Assembly (NCBI GenBank): GCA_002077065.1
Contig: NAJO01000010.1
Coordinates: forward strand, 62,001-126,000
Source: Cryoendolithus antarcticus
Taxonomy: Eukaryota > Ascomycota > Dothideomycetes > Cladosporiales > Cladosporiaceae
Length of the DNA: 64,000 nt
Reading direction: 5' to 3'
The translations under genes and the position numbers were made by a program. The notes under the pieces were generated by a model that was not told the DNA's origin, ran no database searches, and was given only the letters and a program-made list of their open reading frames with translations. Shown in pieces: positions 31,075 through 41,258 of the stretch; the first letter of the stretch is position 1, and each line of letters begins with the position of its first letter.

Positions 31075-32495
31075 CTACGCCGTCTCCGTCCTCGAACTCG
31101 CCCTCGTCCCCACAGGACTATAATTATCCGTAAACCTGCTCACAGGCCGTAGCGCCCACTTCCCGCTCTTCGGATCCCAGCCCATCTCCGCCTCAACACC
31201 CTCAATCCCCATATCCCCGCCGACAGGATCCGAGCTATTCCTCTCCTCAAAGGCCGGGTAAGGCTCAATCTGTATGCCATCCTCGCCGAGCGCCATGGCG
31301 ACGTTTTCGCGGGATACGCCGCCCCATGATACACGGCTGGAGTGCGCGAGGGAGGTGCGAGACCCGCCCCAGGACACGCGCGAGTTCCGCGCTGTGCCCC
31401 AGCCGCTTGCGGTACTGCCTGTGAGATGGCGGAGGGAGTCGCGGTTCCCGAGATTCCGGTTCTTTTCGTTTCCTGGCTCGCCTGCAAATACAAAACCGCC
31501 GCCGTACGAGAATGGTCCCTTGGCGCCGTCGGGGATGATGAAGCGTTTGTCTATGCGAGTCGCGAGCCAGAAGAAGGAGATACAGATTTCTATGCTGAAG
31601 TTGAAGGCGTAGAAGGCGCCGCGGGAGAAGTACCATGGTCCAGGCACTGGACGGGCTGGCAAGCCGCCGGAGTAGAGGGGTGTTGGGGGTAGCTAGGTTG
31701 TGCCTGCGCGATAGGAGGCGCCTAGAGTCAGGAAGAAGGCGGAGATCATTACAATAATTATCTTTGCGCGGAGGGAGCCTTGGCCGAATTTGTCGACTGT
31801 TTGGGTGTGCTTTATCTTAGGGTGAGCGCGGATTGCGGTCGAGATCGCAAGACCGGGTATAGGGAGGAAGGCAACGATTGCGTAGAAGGTTGCGCCATAG
31901 ACTTGGATGTCGCGCACTGCGACGTGGATTTTCGGATTGAGTGAATAGAAGCCTAGGATTACTGCAACAATCAAGGCGAGAATAGTAACCACTACCACAG
32001 CGAACAGAATCGGTAGTATGACGCTGAACGGTTTCGTCCAGCCAAAGTGAGGGTGTTGGGCGCGGATGATGCGCTGTGTGAAGAAGAGATTCGAGATGAA
32101 CAGGATGACCACTCCAGCGTAGACAAAGATCATAGCGGACATTGCCACGCGGATGCTCTGAGGATGACATGCCCAGGCGATTCGCAATGTCGTTGCCAGT
32201 ACTCGCGTGACTGAGAAACCGAAACAGGCGCCGCTGATACCGAATTTCTTGCCATGTTTGCCGTTGTACTTCAGCAAGAACATGTGCCCGGCGCCAGCGA
32301 GAATAAACAGAAGGAGGAAGACGGCATTGATGGGTATGTCGGGGATCTTCTCCGGGACCTGTCCCAAGGCCTGTGATGTCGGTCGGTAGGGTGGTGCCAG
32401 AGGCTGTACTTCACGTCAATGGTCTGTCCTGAGCGTAGCAATATTGATAAGCTCCAACATACCTGACCACCAGGGATATCAGTCAAGTCCGACAT
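31075..32495 (-). CDS. Fungal multi-pass membrane protein (DUF3112-like) interrupted by an in-frame TAG
   Basis: Exon 1 is 32463-32495 (MSDLTDIPGGQ). A 59-bp intron (GTATGT...TACAG) leads to exon 2 (31075-32403), joined as GGQPLAPPYRP. Six or so hydrophobic segments precede a TAG at 31693-31695. The same frame then continues without break through a seventh hydrophobic segment (FSRGAFYAFNFSIEICISFFWLA), a DKRFIIPDGAKGPFSYGGG stretch and a Ser/Gly-rich tail to 31075. The layout and the post-helix DKRF.IPDG motif recall the fungal DUF3112 family of seven-helix proteins of unknown function. Translation stopping at the TAG gives 247 aa; reading the TAG as a residue gives 453 aa. No GT-AG intron can remove the TAG without losing helix 6. 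It may be a recent pseudogene, a sequencing error, stop readthrough or RNA editing. Confidence 0.7.
31693..31695 (-). other. In-frame TAG inside the DUF3112-like gene
   Basis: The context on the coding strand is ACA-ACC-TAG-CTA-CCC. Coding-like sequence of the same frame lies on both sides, ending YRAGTT before and starting LPPTPLYSGG after. Confidence 0.85.
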
Positions 32496-34217
32496 TGCTA
32501 GGCGATGCGGACGTCGCCAAGGGTCACGAACTACACATTCACGAACGAAGAGAATTACAAGGTGAGGTCTGCAAATGAAGCCGCGACAGTGGTGTGGAGC
32601 GCGTCACAGAGCGGAGGGCGATCAGCCTTGTGTGCCGTGCCATCATCTGGGTAGACGGGCTAACAAGTCGGCGTGTCGGTGGTTGGAGTGAGGTGATGTA
32701 CGCCGTTGGAGACCCGCGATCTGCTCCGCAAGATCGCAGCTCATCCTTGTCGCACCCCTGGCAGAGTGGCTGAGAATGGACAGACAATGGCTCGGAATAG
32801 ACAGGCTTGGCGCGTCAATGGATCTTTGATGACGATCTTGATTCTGCTGTTTGATGCAAGTGATCATGAGACTTTGGTGCAACGATGGTACGGTGACACT
32901 GTGGAATGTCGGACTCCAACCTCGTCTCACCTGCTATCATCGATGCATATCTTGTCGATGCTGAGGAAATACCATGCTCACGGCGGCTGACATTGCTAAT
33001 CTGCCACCCCTTTGATTAACTGTCGGCGAGCCTTGGCACCGACGAAGGATCATCAGCAACGGGCTGGAAGGAACTCCGGCGAACTCTCACTGCTAGGCCG
33101 TTATTGCTCATCTTACGAACTACAAAAACCCATTACAACACTTCCACTTTCCTGAGCGTTCGCATCGCACCCCCTTCCGATGATAGGTGGCCGGTCGGAC
33201 TCCGGTGAGAGACAGAGGGATCAGAGACAGATATGATCTCGAGCAAGCCGAGAGTGCCCAGACCGTTTCCCGCCGTCGACAGGGTCAGAAACTTGAAACA
33301 CGCCTCCCGCAGCCAACATCTCGTCAACCGAGACCGTTGGTGATGAGCACTACACACTTCCGGCTTCCTCACCTTATCACACATAAGCTCCAGGGGTGTC
33401 ATCGCTGCACACACTGCGAAACGCGAGAGAAGTACGCATAGTAGGTAAACCAATGTAGGTGATTTCTTTTCCTCTGTCACCACAAACCATCTCTGCAACG
33501 CCAAATATCGCCCGGAACGAGACCAACTCAGAATCACGCGTGCGACTTAAACCATACACCCCCGGTCTTGGATTTGCGACGCAGACACCAGCACCGAGAC
33601 ATCATCAACACCCAGCCACACGCCAAGTCCAAGAACTCGACATCCGAGCAACTCAGTCTGCACGCGCTCTCAGAACAAGCTCAAGCGCCGAACACACCGC
33701 CAACCACCGCGTTATCGCTGCCACCACGTACCCTAGCTCTTCGCTGTTCACGCCCTCATGCCTCGTATGTCAGAAGGTCAAATGCTCCCCGCGTCCTGGC
33801 GATGGCGGGATATCCGCGCGTGGTATAGCGATCACTTCACCTCCAGAAGGTCGGACTGGGGCAAAGTGTGAGGAACCCGAGTGAGGAGAGGAGGGTAGAG
33901 GACTGGAGGAATGACGTTATGAGTATGTGCAAGCTAGTGGACGATGGGTCAGAGGCAGATGCGGCTGAGGTGAGGGCGTCGGTGTCGAGTCTGCGATATT
34001 GGTTGATTCAGTGGAAAGCGTGGGATCTGGGAGTTGGTGGCAAGCTGGAGTCGAGGCGCAAGCATGTGAGCGCTGTGACAAAGGCTTGGAGGTGGGAGTT
34101 TGTGAGGATTCTTCGAGATACAGGTGCATGTGTATAAACCCATATATGTCCCAATCCCGTCCCTACGCCGTGACTCCTCGCTTTTCAAATCATGGTTCAC
34201 GACTGTGAGGGCACGTC
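32496..34217. other. Intergenic, 1.7 kb without a supportable gene
   Basis: This gap lies upstream of the DUF3112-like gene and downstream of VPS24. It contains short plus-strand frames at 33459-33884 and 33868-34137 (a Trp-rich frame with LRYWLIQWKAWDLG). Neither has a convincing start, family or splice pattern. I see no RNA gene or repeat. Confidence 0.4.
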
Positions 34218-34950
34218 TCAACTCTTCAACGCCTCCAACCTCCCCCTCATCTGCGCCAACATCTCCTCCGGATCCTCCTCCTCCTCCTCGACCGGTACAG
34301 CCTCACTAGGCAGACTAGGCACAGCCGGCGCCTTGATCCGATCCTTCAGCACCTCCCCAAGCACCTTGTCCACCTCCTCCTCAGCCTCCTCATCCTCGCC
34401 CTCAAGCAACTCGCCCGTCGGAAGCGAATCCTCCACCATCTCCTCGATAATCCCGCTCTTCACCAACTCCATGCTCAGCTCCCTCATCGTGCCGGTCAGT
34501 TCAGGGAGCTTGACGAGGGTGTTGACGTCTTTCATGATGCCGGTGCTGTTCTTGATGCTCCCCTCAATCTTCTTCATCGCAAACGCCTCATTGACCTGCA
34601 TCCCCACGCTCTGCAGCGTCGCCTTGGAAGTCGCAAGTCGGGACTCCTGTTTCCGCACTCGTATCAATTCACGCGCGAAGATCCGCGTTTCGGCAGAAGC
34701 TTGCTTGGCTTGGGAGGGGTTCTTTTGCGCGCGCTTGGAGGCTTGCAGGATGAAGGACTTGGTTTTGGATTCGAGGGTGTGGAGGTTTTGGAGGTCGCGG
34801 TCAAGTTTGCGCGTGTTGGCGCGGAGGAGGGAGTTGCATTTGCGTTTCTGCGTGCTATCGTTAGAGTGTGGACTACAGGCTTAAGAGGGGATCACTGACC
34901 TGTTCTTCTGGGGAGGGGCCGTAGAAGAAGCGGCGGACTGAGTCGGTCAT
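34218..34950 (-). CDS. VPS24: ESCRT-III subunit VPS24/CHMP3-like
   Basis: Exons are 34900-34950 and 34218-34847 (52-bp intron, GTCAGT...GCAG), 226 aa. The N-terminus MTDSVRRFFYGPSPEEQ joins KRKCNSLLRANTRKLD, the basic first helix of Snf7-family proteins. Family signatures include LVKLPELTGTMRELSMELVKSGIIEEMVED, typical of the Vps24/CHMP3 branch. The end, AQMRGRLEALKS, is a MIM1 motif that binds the MIT domain of the Vps4 ATPase. An acidic segment before it provides autoinhibition in relatives. ESCRT-III polymers sever membrane necks during multivesicular body formation at endosomes. The gene is divergent from p23. Confidence 0.9.
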
Positions 34951-35409
34951 CGTTGTAATTGCGGTACGATCTCTTGCCTTGTCAGGCGAGTGTCAGGTCT
35001 TGCCGCAGGATCATCTCATGTGTATCAATGCCGATGCCTGAGTTGCGTTACGCTGAGCTACATGAACGGCGATGTCTTGGCGAGGCTGGTCTCAGTGACG
35101 TCTGTTTGCTTCGTGGGGTTGCTGGGAGCAATTTCACAAGGCAGACCTCCACTGGAGCTCTACAGCAAAATAAAAGTAGCACATCCTGCTATATCACAAA
35201 GCTAAAAGGAACGCATGAAACAGTCCGCCTGTAGTGTGTATTGTCACCTCAACTTGAACGCGAGACTGACCGCCTCGCAGTATTGCGGCTGAAAGACTGC
35301 ATTTTCTACTGCATTCGAAGCAGTTCGAATTGAACAAACGGGCTGCATATACGTCCAGCCTCGCGACTGCACCAACACTCCCCAGCACATCACATACAAC
35401 ACATCAATC
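34951..35409. promoter_or_regulatory. Divergent promoter, VPS24 / p23 co-chaperone
   Basis: This 459-bp region carries both promoters. Close to the p23 start is an array of TTC triplets at 10-bp spacing (separate entry). Confidence 0.55.
35303..35330 (+). promoter_or_regulatory. Candidate step-type heat-shock element before p23
   Basis: TTC triplets begin at 35304, 35314 and 35324, exactly 10 bp apart, the spacing of a step-type HSE bound by Hsf1. The last two are each part of TTCGAA. The array ends about 80 bp before the p23 ATG. Hsp90 co-chaperones are classic Hsf1 targets, so the placement fits. Confidence 0.5.
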
Positions 35410-36293
35410 ATGGAGCAACCAAAGGATACCACCGATGCGAAGTTCGCGGGCAGCTCGACCATCACCCCAGAGGGTATGTCCTGCCAACCACTTTATCCCA
35501 GAACATATCTTCTCATACTAACAACACAAACAGTAACATGGGCCCAACGCAGCTCCACCTCGGAGCCCGAAAAGAATCATATCTTCCTCGCCATCATGGT
35601 GCCCGACGTCTCCCCCTCGGACATCAAACTCGACATCAAAGCCGACAGCCTGACCTTCACGGGCTACAGCCAGAGCAAGAAAGCAAACTACCACGTCGAG
35701 CTGCAGTTCTTCAAGGAGATCGACCCGAGCGCGAGCAAGACGCATCATTCTGCCCGAGCGGTGGAGTTTGTTCTGCAGAAGAAGGACCTCGAGGAGGAGT
35801 ACTGGCCGCGTTTGTTGAAGGATAAGGCGAAGGTGCATTTCTTGAAGACGGACTTTGATAAGGTATGTTGACCTTCACTAGAGAGGTTTCAAGTACGGCG
35901 GTAGCATGCTGACATCATTCGCAGTGGGTCGACGAGGACGAGCAGAACGAAGTCAACGAAGACGACGACTACATGTCCCGCATGGGCGGCATGGGAGGCG
36001 GCGCCGGCGGCATGCCCGGAGGTATGGGCGGTATGGGTGGCATGGGAGGCGACGGCGGCTTCGGCGGCATCGACTTCAGCAAGCTCGGCGGCATGGGCGG
36101 TGGGGATATGGGTGACATGGGCGATATGGGCGGAGATGACGATGAGGATGATGATGAGGAGGATGGAGATGACGAGATGCCGGATCTGGCTGGTGGGGAG
36201 GCGGGCGCGAAGGGCGAGGATGCTGCTGCTAGCGCTGGCGCACCGGGGGCTGAGGTGCCGAAGGGGACGGCGAAGATCGAGGAGGTGGAGTAG
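35410..36293 (+). CDS. Hsp90 co-chaperone p23 (Sba1/Wos2-like)
   Basis: Three exons, 35410-35473, 35534-35862 and 35925-36293, give 253 aa; both introns (60 and 62 bp) start GTATG and end CAG. The CS domain spans about residues 22-130, from VTWAQRSS through FLAIMVPDVSPSDIKLDI and VEFVLQKKDLEEEYWPRLLKD to KVHFLKTDFDKWVDED. A Gly/Met-rich segment follows (MGGMGGGAGGMPGGMGGMGG and further), then an acidic Asp/Glu/Ala tail ending KIEEVE, the usual p23 tail. p23 clamps the ATP-bound closed Hsp90 dimer in the cytosol and nucleus and slows ATP hydrolysis while clients mature. The Met/Gly repeat is long for the family. Confidence 0.92.
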
Positions 36294-36866
36294 ACAGCAA
36301 CCCATTGAGAGTGGTGGCAGCTGCAGGTACGATGAGGCGCGAGCAATAGCGCGGAGAGACGACACGCCGCTATACAACGACAGCTAGCTTTGCTATAGTC
36401 AGATGATGAGCGCGATACCCTGCTGCAATACACAAAGGTGTGTTGACTATCCAGCTCCACGTCTTACTCGTTTTCGTCGCTCAAGCTAAGCTCCAAATGT
36501 GCGTGGAGACGAACTAGTACCCGCTATCATGGTCAGTGTGTCTGCTACTGAGCTCGCCGACTTGTTCACAGATGACCACCGCGCCTGTAAGCCCACTTCT
36601 ACAGTCTCTTTCGAGGAGAGTGGCAGCCCGACCGGTAATCAGAAGATGTAGCTGCGAAGACCACGCTGCTGGTGTGCTCCTGGAGACATCAGCGGGTGGA
36701 ACCTGTGCGAAATGAACATCCACGGACTCACTGATTGTTGCCATAGCCTAGGGACCAGACACCTCCCAAAGACTCGCAGGACAGGTGCCGACTTCACCCG
36801 TATTCTCCTATGCGACAGCTGCAAAGCAAGACTACTGAGACCAACCCACTTACTTCAGATCTCCAT
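36294..36866. other. Intergenic, 573 bp between convergent genes
   Basis: The p23 gene and the TTC1-like gene converge here. Nothing beyond 3' flanking sequence is seen. Confidence 0.45.
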
Positions 36867-37925
36867 TCACTCCTCCTTCTGCGGATTCTGCTCAAAATTC
36901 ATACTATACCCCCCACCCTCCCCCTTGACAAACTGAAAATTACTCGTACTAAGCCCAAAAGGTTTGAGCAAACTATTCCCCAACCCCTTCAACTTCCCCA
37001 TCATCTCAGCCATCTCTCTCGTCTTCGCGTCATCTAGTCGCGGACCTAGCTCCCTCAATCGGGTAACAACATTTCGGTCGTCTGTTGGTGAGAGCGAGGG
37101 ACGGAGAGATGGGGTTAAAAGGAGGGAGAGGTCTTCGGAGGCAGATTGCAGGGAAGACCAGGTTGCTACTTGCGTTGAGGCGGTGGAGCGGCGGAGGAGG
37201 AGCTTGGTTTGAAGTTTCTTTACGGCGTCTAGGGTTTGGCCGGAGAGCTCCAGAGCTGCGAGACGTGCTTCTAGAGCGGGCGTGACTTCTTCCACTTCGT
37301 TCGTCTCGGGCTGAATATGGGTCTTGTCGTCTCCAGATTTCGGTTTCGGCACTGGCTTCGGCAAGGGCTCCAGGTTCTCCAGGCAATCTAGTCCCTTACT
37401 CGCGGCTTTGACAGCCGCATCCCAATCCTTGAGTTTAAGGTTACAGGCCGAGATGTTTGAACGTAGGATCGCTAGAGGGTAGTCTAAGTAATTCGGACAT
37501 AGTGCTAGAGCTTGGTCGTACTGCTGTAGTGCATTCTCGTAAGATCCGGTGGCGAAGAGGGCGTTTGCTTTGACTTTCAGGTCGTTGGATTGGGCGAGTA
37601 GGGCATTTTCTTCGTCCTTTGGGAAACGTTCGGGAGGTGGTAGGATTGCGGATGGGATCTCATCGGGCGTAGGCCTGGATGGTGCAGGTATTGATTCTTT
37701 GCCTAGCCGCGGTGGACGCTCTCGTTTGGCCTGTGGCGGCGCTGCGGTCTTAGTGCCCGGAATATCTTCGTCTGGGGAATGGTAGGCTTCATCTTCCGAG
37801 TCTTCGATCGATTTAAACGATGCAGCGTCGTCGTCCGAGTCGAGCTCAGTCACTCGTTCGATCATCTCGTTGTCCCGTTCGTCTTTGCGTTGATCAGAGG
37901 CAGATCTCGAGACGACGTGGAGCAT
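36867..37925 (-). CDS. Tetratricopeptide repeat protein, TTC1-like
   Basis: Single exon, 352 aa, starting at ATG 37925. An acidic, disordered N-terminus (ELDSDDDAASFKSIEDSEDE) leads to TPR motifs from about residue 112: LKVKANALFATGSYENALQQYDQAL, then LAILRSNISACNLKLKDWDAAVKAASKGL. After a Pro/Lys spacer, a further helical repeat region follows. The C-terminus GLGNSLLKPFGLSTSNFQF...GGGYSMNFEQNP closely follows the end of animal TTC1, which makes the assignment. TTC1 binds Hsp70 and Hsp90 and some G-protein subunits in animals; a co-chaperone role is inferred here. The gene is divergent from XAP5 with 150 bp between ATGs. Confidence 0.85.
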   Translation of the reverse strand: MLHVVSRSASDQRKDERDNEMIERVTELDSDDDAASFKSIEDSEDEAYHSPDEDIPGTKTAAPPQAKRERPPRLGKESIPAPSRPTPDEIPSAILPPPERFPKDEENALLAQSNDLKVKANALFATGSYENALQQYDQALALCPNYLDYPLAILRSNISACNLKLKDWDAAVKAASKGLDCLENLEPLPKPVPKPKSGDDKTHIQPETNEVEEVTPALEARLAALELSGQTLDAVKKLQTKLLLRRSTASTQVATWSSLQSASEDLSLLLTPSLRPSLSPTDDRNVVTRLRELGPRLDDAKTREMAEMMGKLKGLGNSLLKPFGLSTSNFQFVKGEGGGYSMNFEQNPQKEE

Positions 37926-38075
37926 GTCTTGATCACATATCAGACAGCGAAGTGAAGTGAAAGTGACGTAGGGTTAGGGTCTGGCCTTCGATTGAACAGA
38001 CATTGAATGTTGATTGACTGATGCACTTCGATGTTCAGAAGCATGTCGCGGTAGGTAGTAAAGCTCATCGCCACC
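37926..38075. promoter_or_regulatory. 150-bp bidirectional promoter, TTC1-like / XAP5
   Basis: The two start codons are only 150 bp apart, so a common nucleosome-free region probably serves both. No TATA box is seen. Confidence 0.55.
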
Positions 38076-39319
38076 ATGGCCGACCCCGATCCCAGCCCGT
38101 CGATCCACAGCGCTCGCTTCACCGCACAAGCCCACGCCGTCGAGGATACCCTGAAAGAGCAGACAGTCGGGCTAGTGCACCTCTCAGACTTCCGCAAGCG
38201 TCGCGCAGAAGCATTAGAGCATTCACAAGATGGCAGTGGTACTAGTGGAGCGACAACACCGGAAGGACGGTAAGGATCGGAAAATACTGGATTGGGTCAA
38301 GGTGGATGCTGACCGCACAAGTACAGTGAGGGGACGCCAAAACCGACGTTCAAGAAGCGAACGAAAGGGGTGAAGAAAGCTGTGCTGTCATTTGGAGACG
38401 ACGAGGATGGAGATGAAGGTGGTCACGCAAAGGCAGAGACGATTGCGGCTACAGCGAAGTCTGGCAATACTGATCTGGACGCACCATCCGCCACTACATC
38501 TGGCTCCGAGCTGGACACCACGATCCTCAAGAGACGCCTGAAAGCCAATGCGACCGCTCCCTTTATCGCCAAAGCCCAGACTAAAGCCTCTCTAGCCAAA
38601 GAAGCAGCACTCAAAGACACCCTCCGGAAAGAGTACATCCAACTACAAGAAGCCGTCAAAGCAACCGAGTTCGTCCTCCCATTCGTGTTCTACGAGGGCA
38701 AAGACATCCCGGGCGGTAAGGTCAGATTGAAAAAAGGGGACTTCATCTGGCTGTTCCTCGAGAAAGCGAGGAAGCTTGGAGCTGAGCTGGCGGAGACTGG
38801 GAAGGGACCTGGAGGCGCTGGGGGCAGACGGAGCGAGTGGGCTAGGATATCGGTGGACGATTTGATTATTGTAAGAGGGGAGATGATCGTGCCGCATGTG
38901 AGTGTTGATTGATCTCATTCCTGTTCTTCCTTCGCTGACATATGTACCAGCACCTTGACTTCCACCACTTCATCGTCAACGCAGCAGTCGGCTATCATGG
39001 CCCACTATTCCCATACTCCGCCGATGTAACACGAAGCACGCCTGCCCGTGACCTATCTCGCGCCGATTCAACTTCTCTACCCGCAGGCCTGACCACAGCA
39101 GACGAGCTCCACGCAGTCCCTGCCATCCCGGACGCCGACCTCGAAGGCTTCTCCGACGATCCCGCGTTGACAAAAGTCATCGATCGCCGCTGGTACGAGA
39201 AGAACAAGCACATCTACCCCATGAGCGTATGGGAAGAGTATGATGCCTCCCGTGACTACAGCAAAGGTGGTCGCAAGGACCAAGAGGGCAATGCGTTCTT
39301 CTTCTCTTCGAATCGATGA
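38076..39319 (+). CDS. XAP5/FAM50 family nuclear protein
   Basis: Exons 38076-38269, 38327-38897 and 38951-39319 give 377 aa. The start context is CCACC-ATG-G. The 57-bp and 53-bp introns join GRE-GTPKPTFKKRTK and VPH-HLDFHHFIVN. The first third is charged (FKKRTKGVKKAVLSFGDDEDGDE). The XAP5 domain covers the last two thirds: FVFYEGKDIPGG, RLKKGDFIWLFLEKAR, DLIIVRGEMIVPHHLDFHHF, then VIDRRWYEKNKHIYPMSVWEE and DPDKDY-like ending. XAP5 proteins are nuclear; fission yeast Xap5 represses aberrant transcripts in chromatin, and human FAM50A is a splicing-associated factor. An insert of about 35 residues (STPARDLSRADSTSLPAGLT) interrupts the domain before the RRWYEKN block. Confidence 0.92.
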
Positions 39320-39366
39320 TCTTGCTTCATTGGACTTGTGCACCAAATTCAGACTTCGTCTTGCCT

Positions 39367-39675
39367 TCATCTCAGCCACCACACCAGCAGCACCACTATC
39401 AGCCACAGGAGTAGTGACAGCGGATTGAATACCAGCAGTGTGACTGGCGTGGGCCCGATCAGTGCCATGACGACGTTTGTCGCACATCGTTGCTGGTAGC
39501 GCTCGATGCGCTTGGCCCAGGTCTGCGCTTGGGAGGCAAAGTCCTCGAGGGTTGGGGCATCGGTGGTGTCGTACCATCCCGATGAGCCTGAACGGGAGAG
39601 ACCGGGTCGTGCGTTGGGCTTGGTGGACTTTGGAGCCACGATGGACAGGTTCGCGAGGTTCTCGAAGAAAGACAT
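39367..39675 (-). CDS. Small C-terminal membrane protein, unknown function
   Basis: Single exon, 102 aa, from ATG 39675 (MSFFENLANLSIV). The frame is open upstream to 39900 but only with a TTG initiator; an extension with an upstream intron cannot be excluded. The N-terminal 60 residues are soluble with RPGLSRSGSSGWYDT and an amphipathic helix (FASQAQTWAKRIERYQQRC). One or two hydrophobic segments close the protein (NVVMALIGPTPVTLLVFNPL, then LLLWLIVVLLVWWLR), ending just after the membrane span, like a tail anchor. It converges with XAP5, with 47 bp between their ends. I do not recognise the family. Confidence 0.55.
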   Translation of the reverse strand: MSFFENLANLSIVAPKSTKPNARPGLSRSGSSGWYDTTDAPTLEDFASQAQTWAKRIERYQQRCATNVVMALIGPTPVTLLVFNPLSLLLWLIVVLLVWWLR

Positions 39676-41258
39676 AGTTTCGTCTTCGTTGTCTGGTCGG
39701 GATGAAGGATGCTCTTGTATCCAGCGATGAGTGACGGATTTGTAGACGTGGAAGTAGAGCAGCGACTTACGATTTGCCAACTTGACTAGACAATGAAGAA
39801 GGAGATATACGCAGTAGGCAACTTGAACGGAACGCTTGAGGAAGATACTACTCATATCGGGCCCTTCATCCTGACACATCCCTCCACTCGTCTCACCCAC
39901 ACACCGGAGCCAGCGACGATCACACGCCCCAACCGTACCGTTCGCAGACCATTATGCTTATCAACACCTACGCATGCGATTACAAGTAGGTGAATATGAG
40001 CAACAGATGGAAGGGAGTGGATGTTTGCGGTTCCGTGATTGGCCTGTGCTTTCGATGAAGACTAGCCAATCAGCGAACGGTTGGTATGAGCGTGGAATGC
40101 ACGGGGATGGGTGTGGTTGCGGCGACTTGGTGGGGTGTTGGGAACGAGAGGGGTGAAAGATAGGTGGTGGGGTTGATTACGATGGGTTGTAGGAGCAGAG
40201 TCCGAGGTTTGATGAGAGGGAATGATGGCGACAAATGGCGAAATGGGCGAAGGAAGGCACGATGGCTTTGGCGTAACCCTAACATCTTTCACTTACCTGC
40301 TTTCCTGCCTTCGCTTCAACTGCATCTCGGTTCAGGATATGTGTGCATTCTGATGCGTCTCTGCCAGCACGGTCTCGAAATTTGTCTCGGATTAACATCG
40401 CCTTCCGAACATGGCGTCGTCGGCGACTCAACGGCAGATCTCTTGCATCTTGCCGTCCTGCTGAATGACAGCTGATGATCTGGTCACGCCTGCCGAGGGT
40501 CGGGCTTTCATCGGTGTGCCATCACTGATCCTGGTAACGTGAAGAGCACTCAGATGCAGGTGTCCAGAGGCGCAGTCTACCGCAAGGACTGATTCCGCAC
40601 ACGGCGAACAAGTCGATGTATGCGTGAACCCGGCTAACAGCCGGTTTGCATGTATTCAAGATCTTTCCTCGAGTGGCGTCATGTTCGAGCAGATTGGCCC
40701 TCACATATTGGCCTCAGCCCAGATCCTCCCCGCAAAGGCAGATGTCACCCTGCATGCGAAGAATTATTCCTCCGATGCCTCAAACCTTCCTCGTTCCAAG
40801 GATCCACGTGGTTGTCTATTTTCACAAACAGCATCATCGATCATCGGCAGCAAGACCTGTTTGCGACCATTGCCATGACGCGGCCGACGAAACGTTTAAA
40901 GTTCTCGTCTGCCAACTCGGCCTTGGTAGCCGAAAATCTAGGCACTGCGCCCGGTCGAGATCCACTTGGTCAGCTGCTCTTCCAACTACAACAAGGCAGT
41001 ATGGCGCTAAGAACATCACCTTTGTTTCGTAGCCATGGCAGCAGAGACAGCCTGCTGGATGTGGCGTCTGCAAACCGGCCATGCCCTGATCTTCGTCAAG
41101 GATGAGACAAACGATTGTGACGTACGGTAGAATCAGCCTGACCAAGGTAATAGTATATAGTCCTCATTCACGGCGTTATATATGTCGCCCCTCAGTTTCA
41201 TCGCACTTCCTACCACACATCTCACCTACCCTCTTATTACAAAAGTACATCAGCAATC
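39676..41258. other. Intergenic, 1.6 kb
   Basis: This gap holds the promoter of the small membrane protein and of the repeat-protein gene. A near-perfect inverted repeat lies at about 40628-40648 (arms AACCCGGCT and AGCCGGTTT). TATA-like boxes near 41154 and 41176 belong to the downstream gene. I see no coding region. Confidence 0.45.
41154..41183 (+). promoter_or_regulatory. TATA-like boxes before the repeat-protein gene
   Basis: TATATA at 41154-41159 and TTATATAT at 41176-41183 lie about 75-105 bp before the ATG, followed by a pyrimidine-rich leader. This is the style of a strongly or inducibly expressed fungal gene. Confidence 0.45.

Noticed and set aside
32752..32800. String resembling a tRNA D-arm (GGCAGAGTGGCTGAG)
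   Set aside because: No anticodon arm, T-arm (GGTTCRA) or closing acceptor stem can be drawn around it.
33459..34137. Two overlapping plus-strand frames with a CLVCQKVKC string and a Trp-rich string
   Set aside because: The cysteine string lacks the other zinc-cluster cysteines, the second frame starts with GTG, and no splice joins them convincingly.
40628..40648. Inverted repeat (AACCCGGCT / AGCCGGTTT)
   Set aside because: The hairpin is short, isolated, has no adjacent T-run or gene end, and such repeats are expected by chance in 64 kb.
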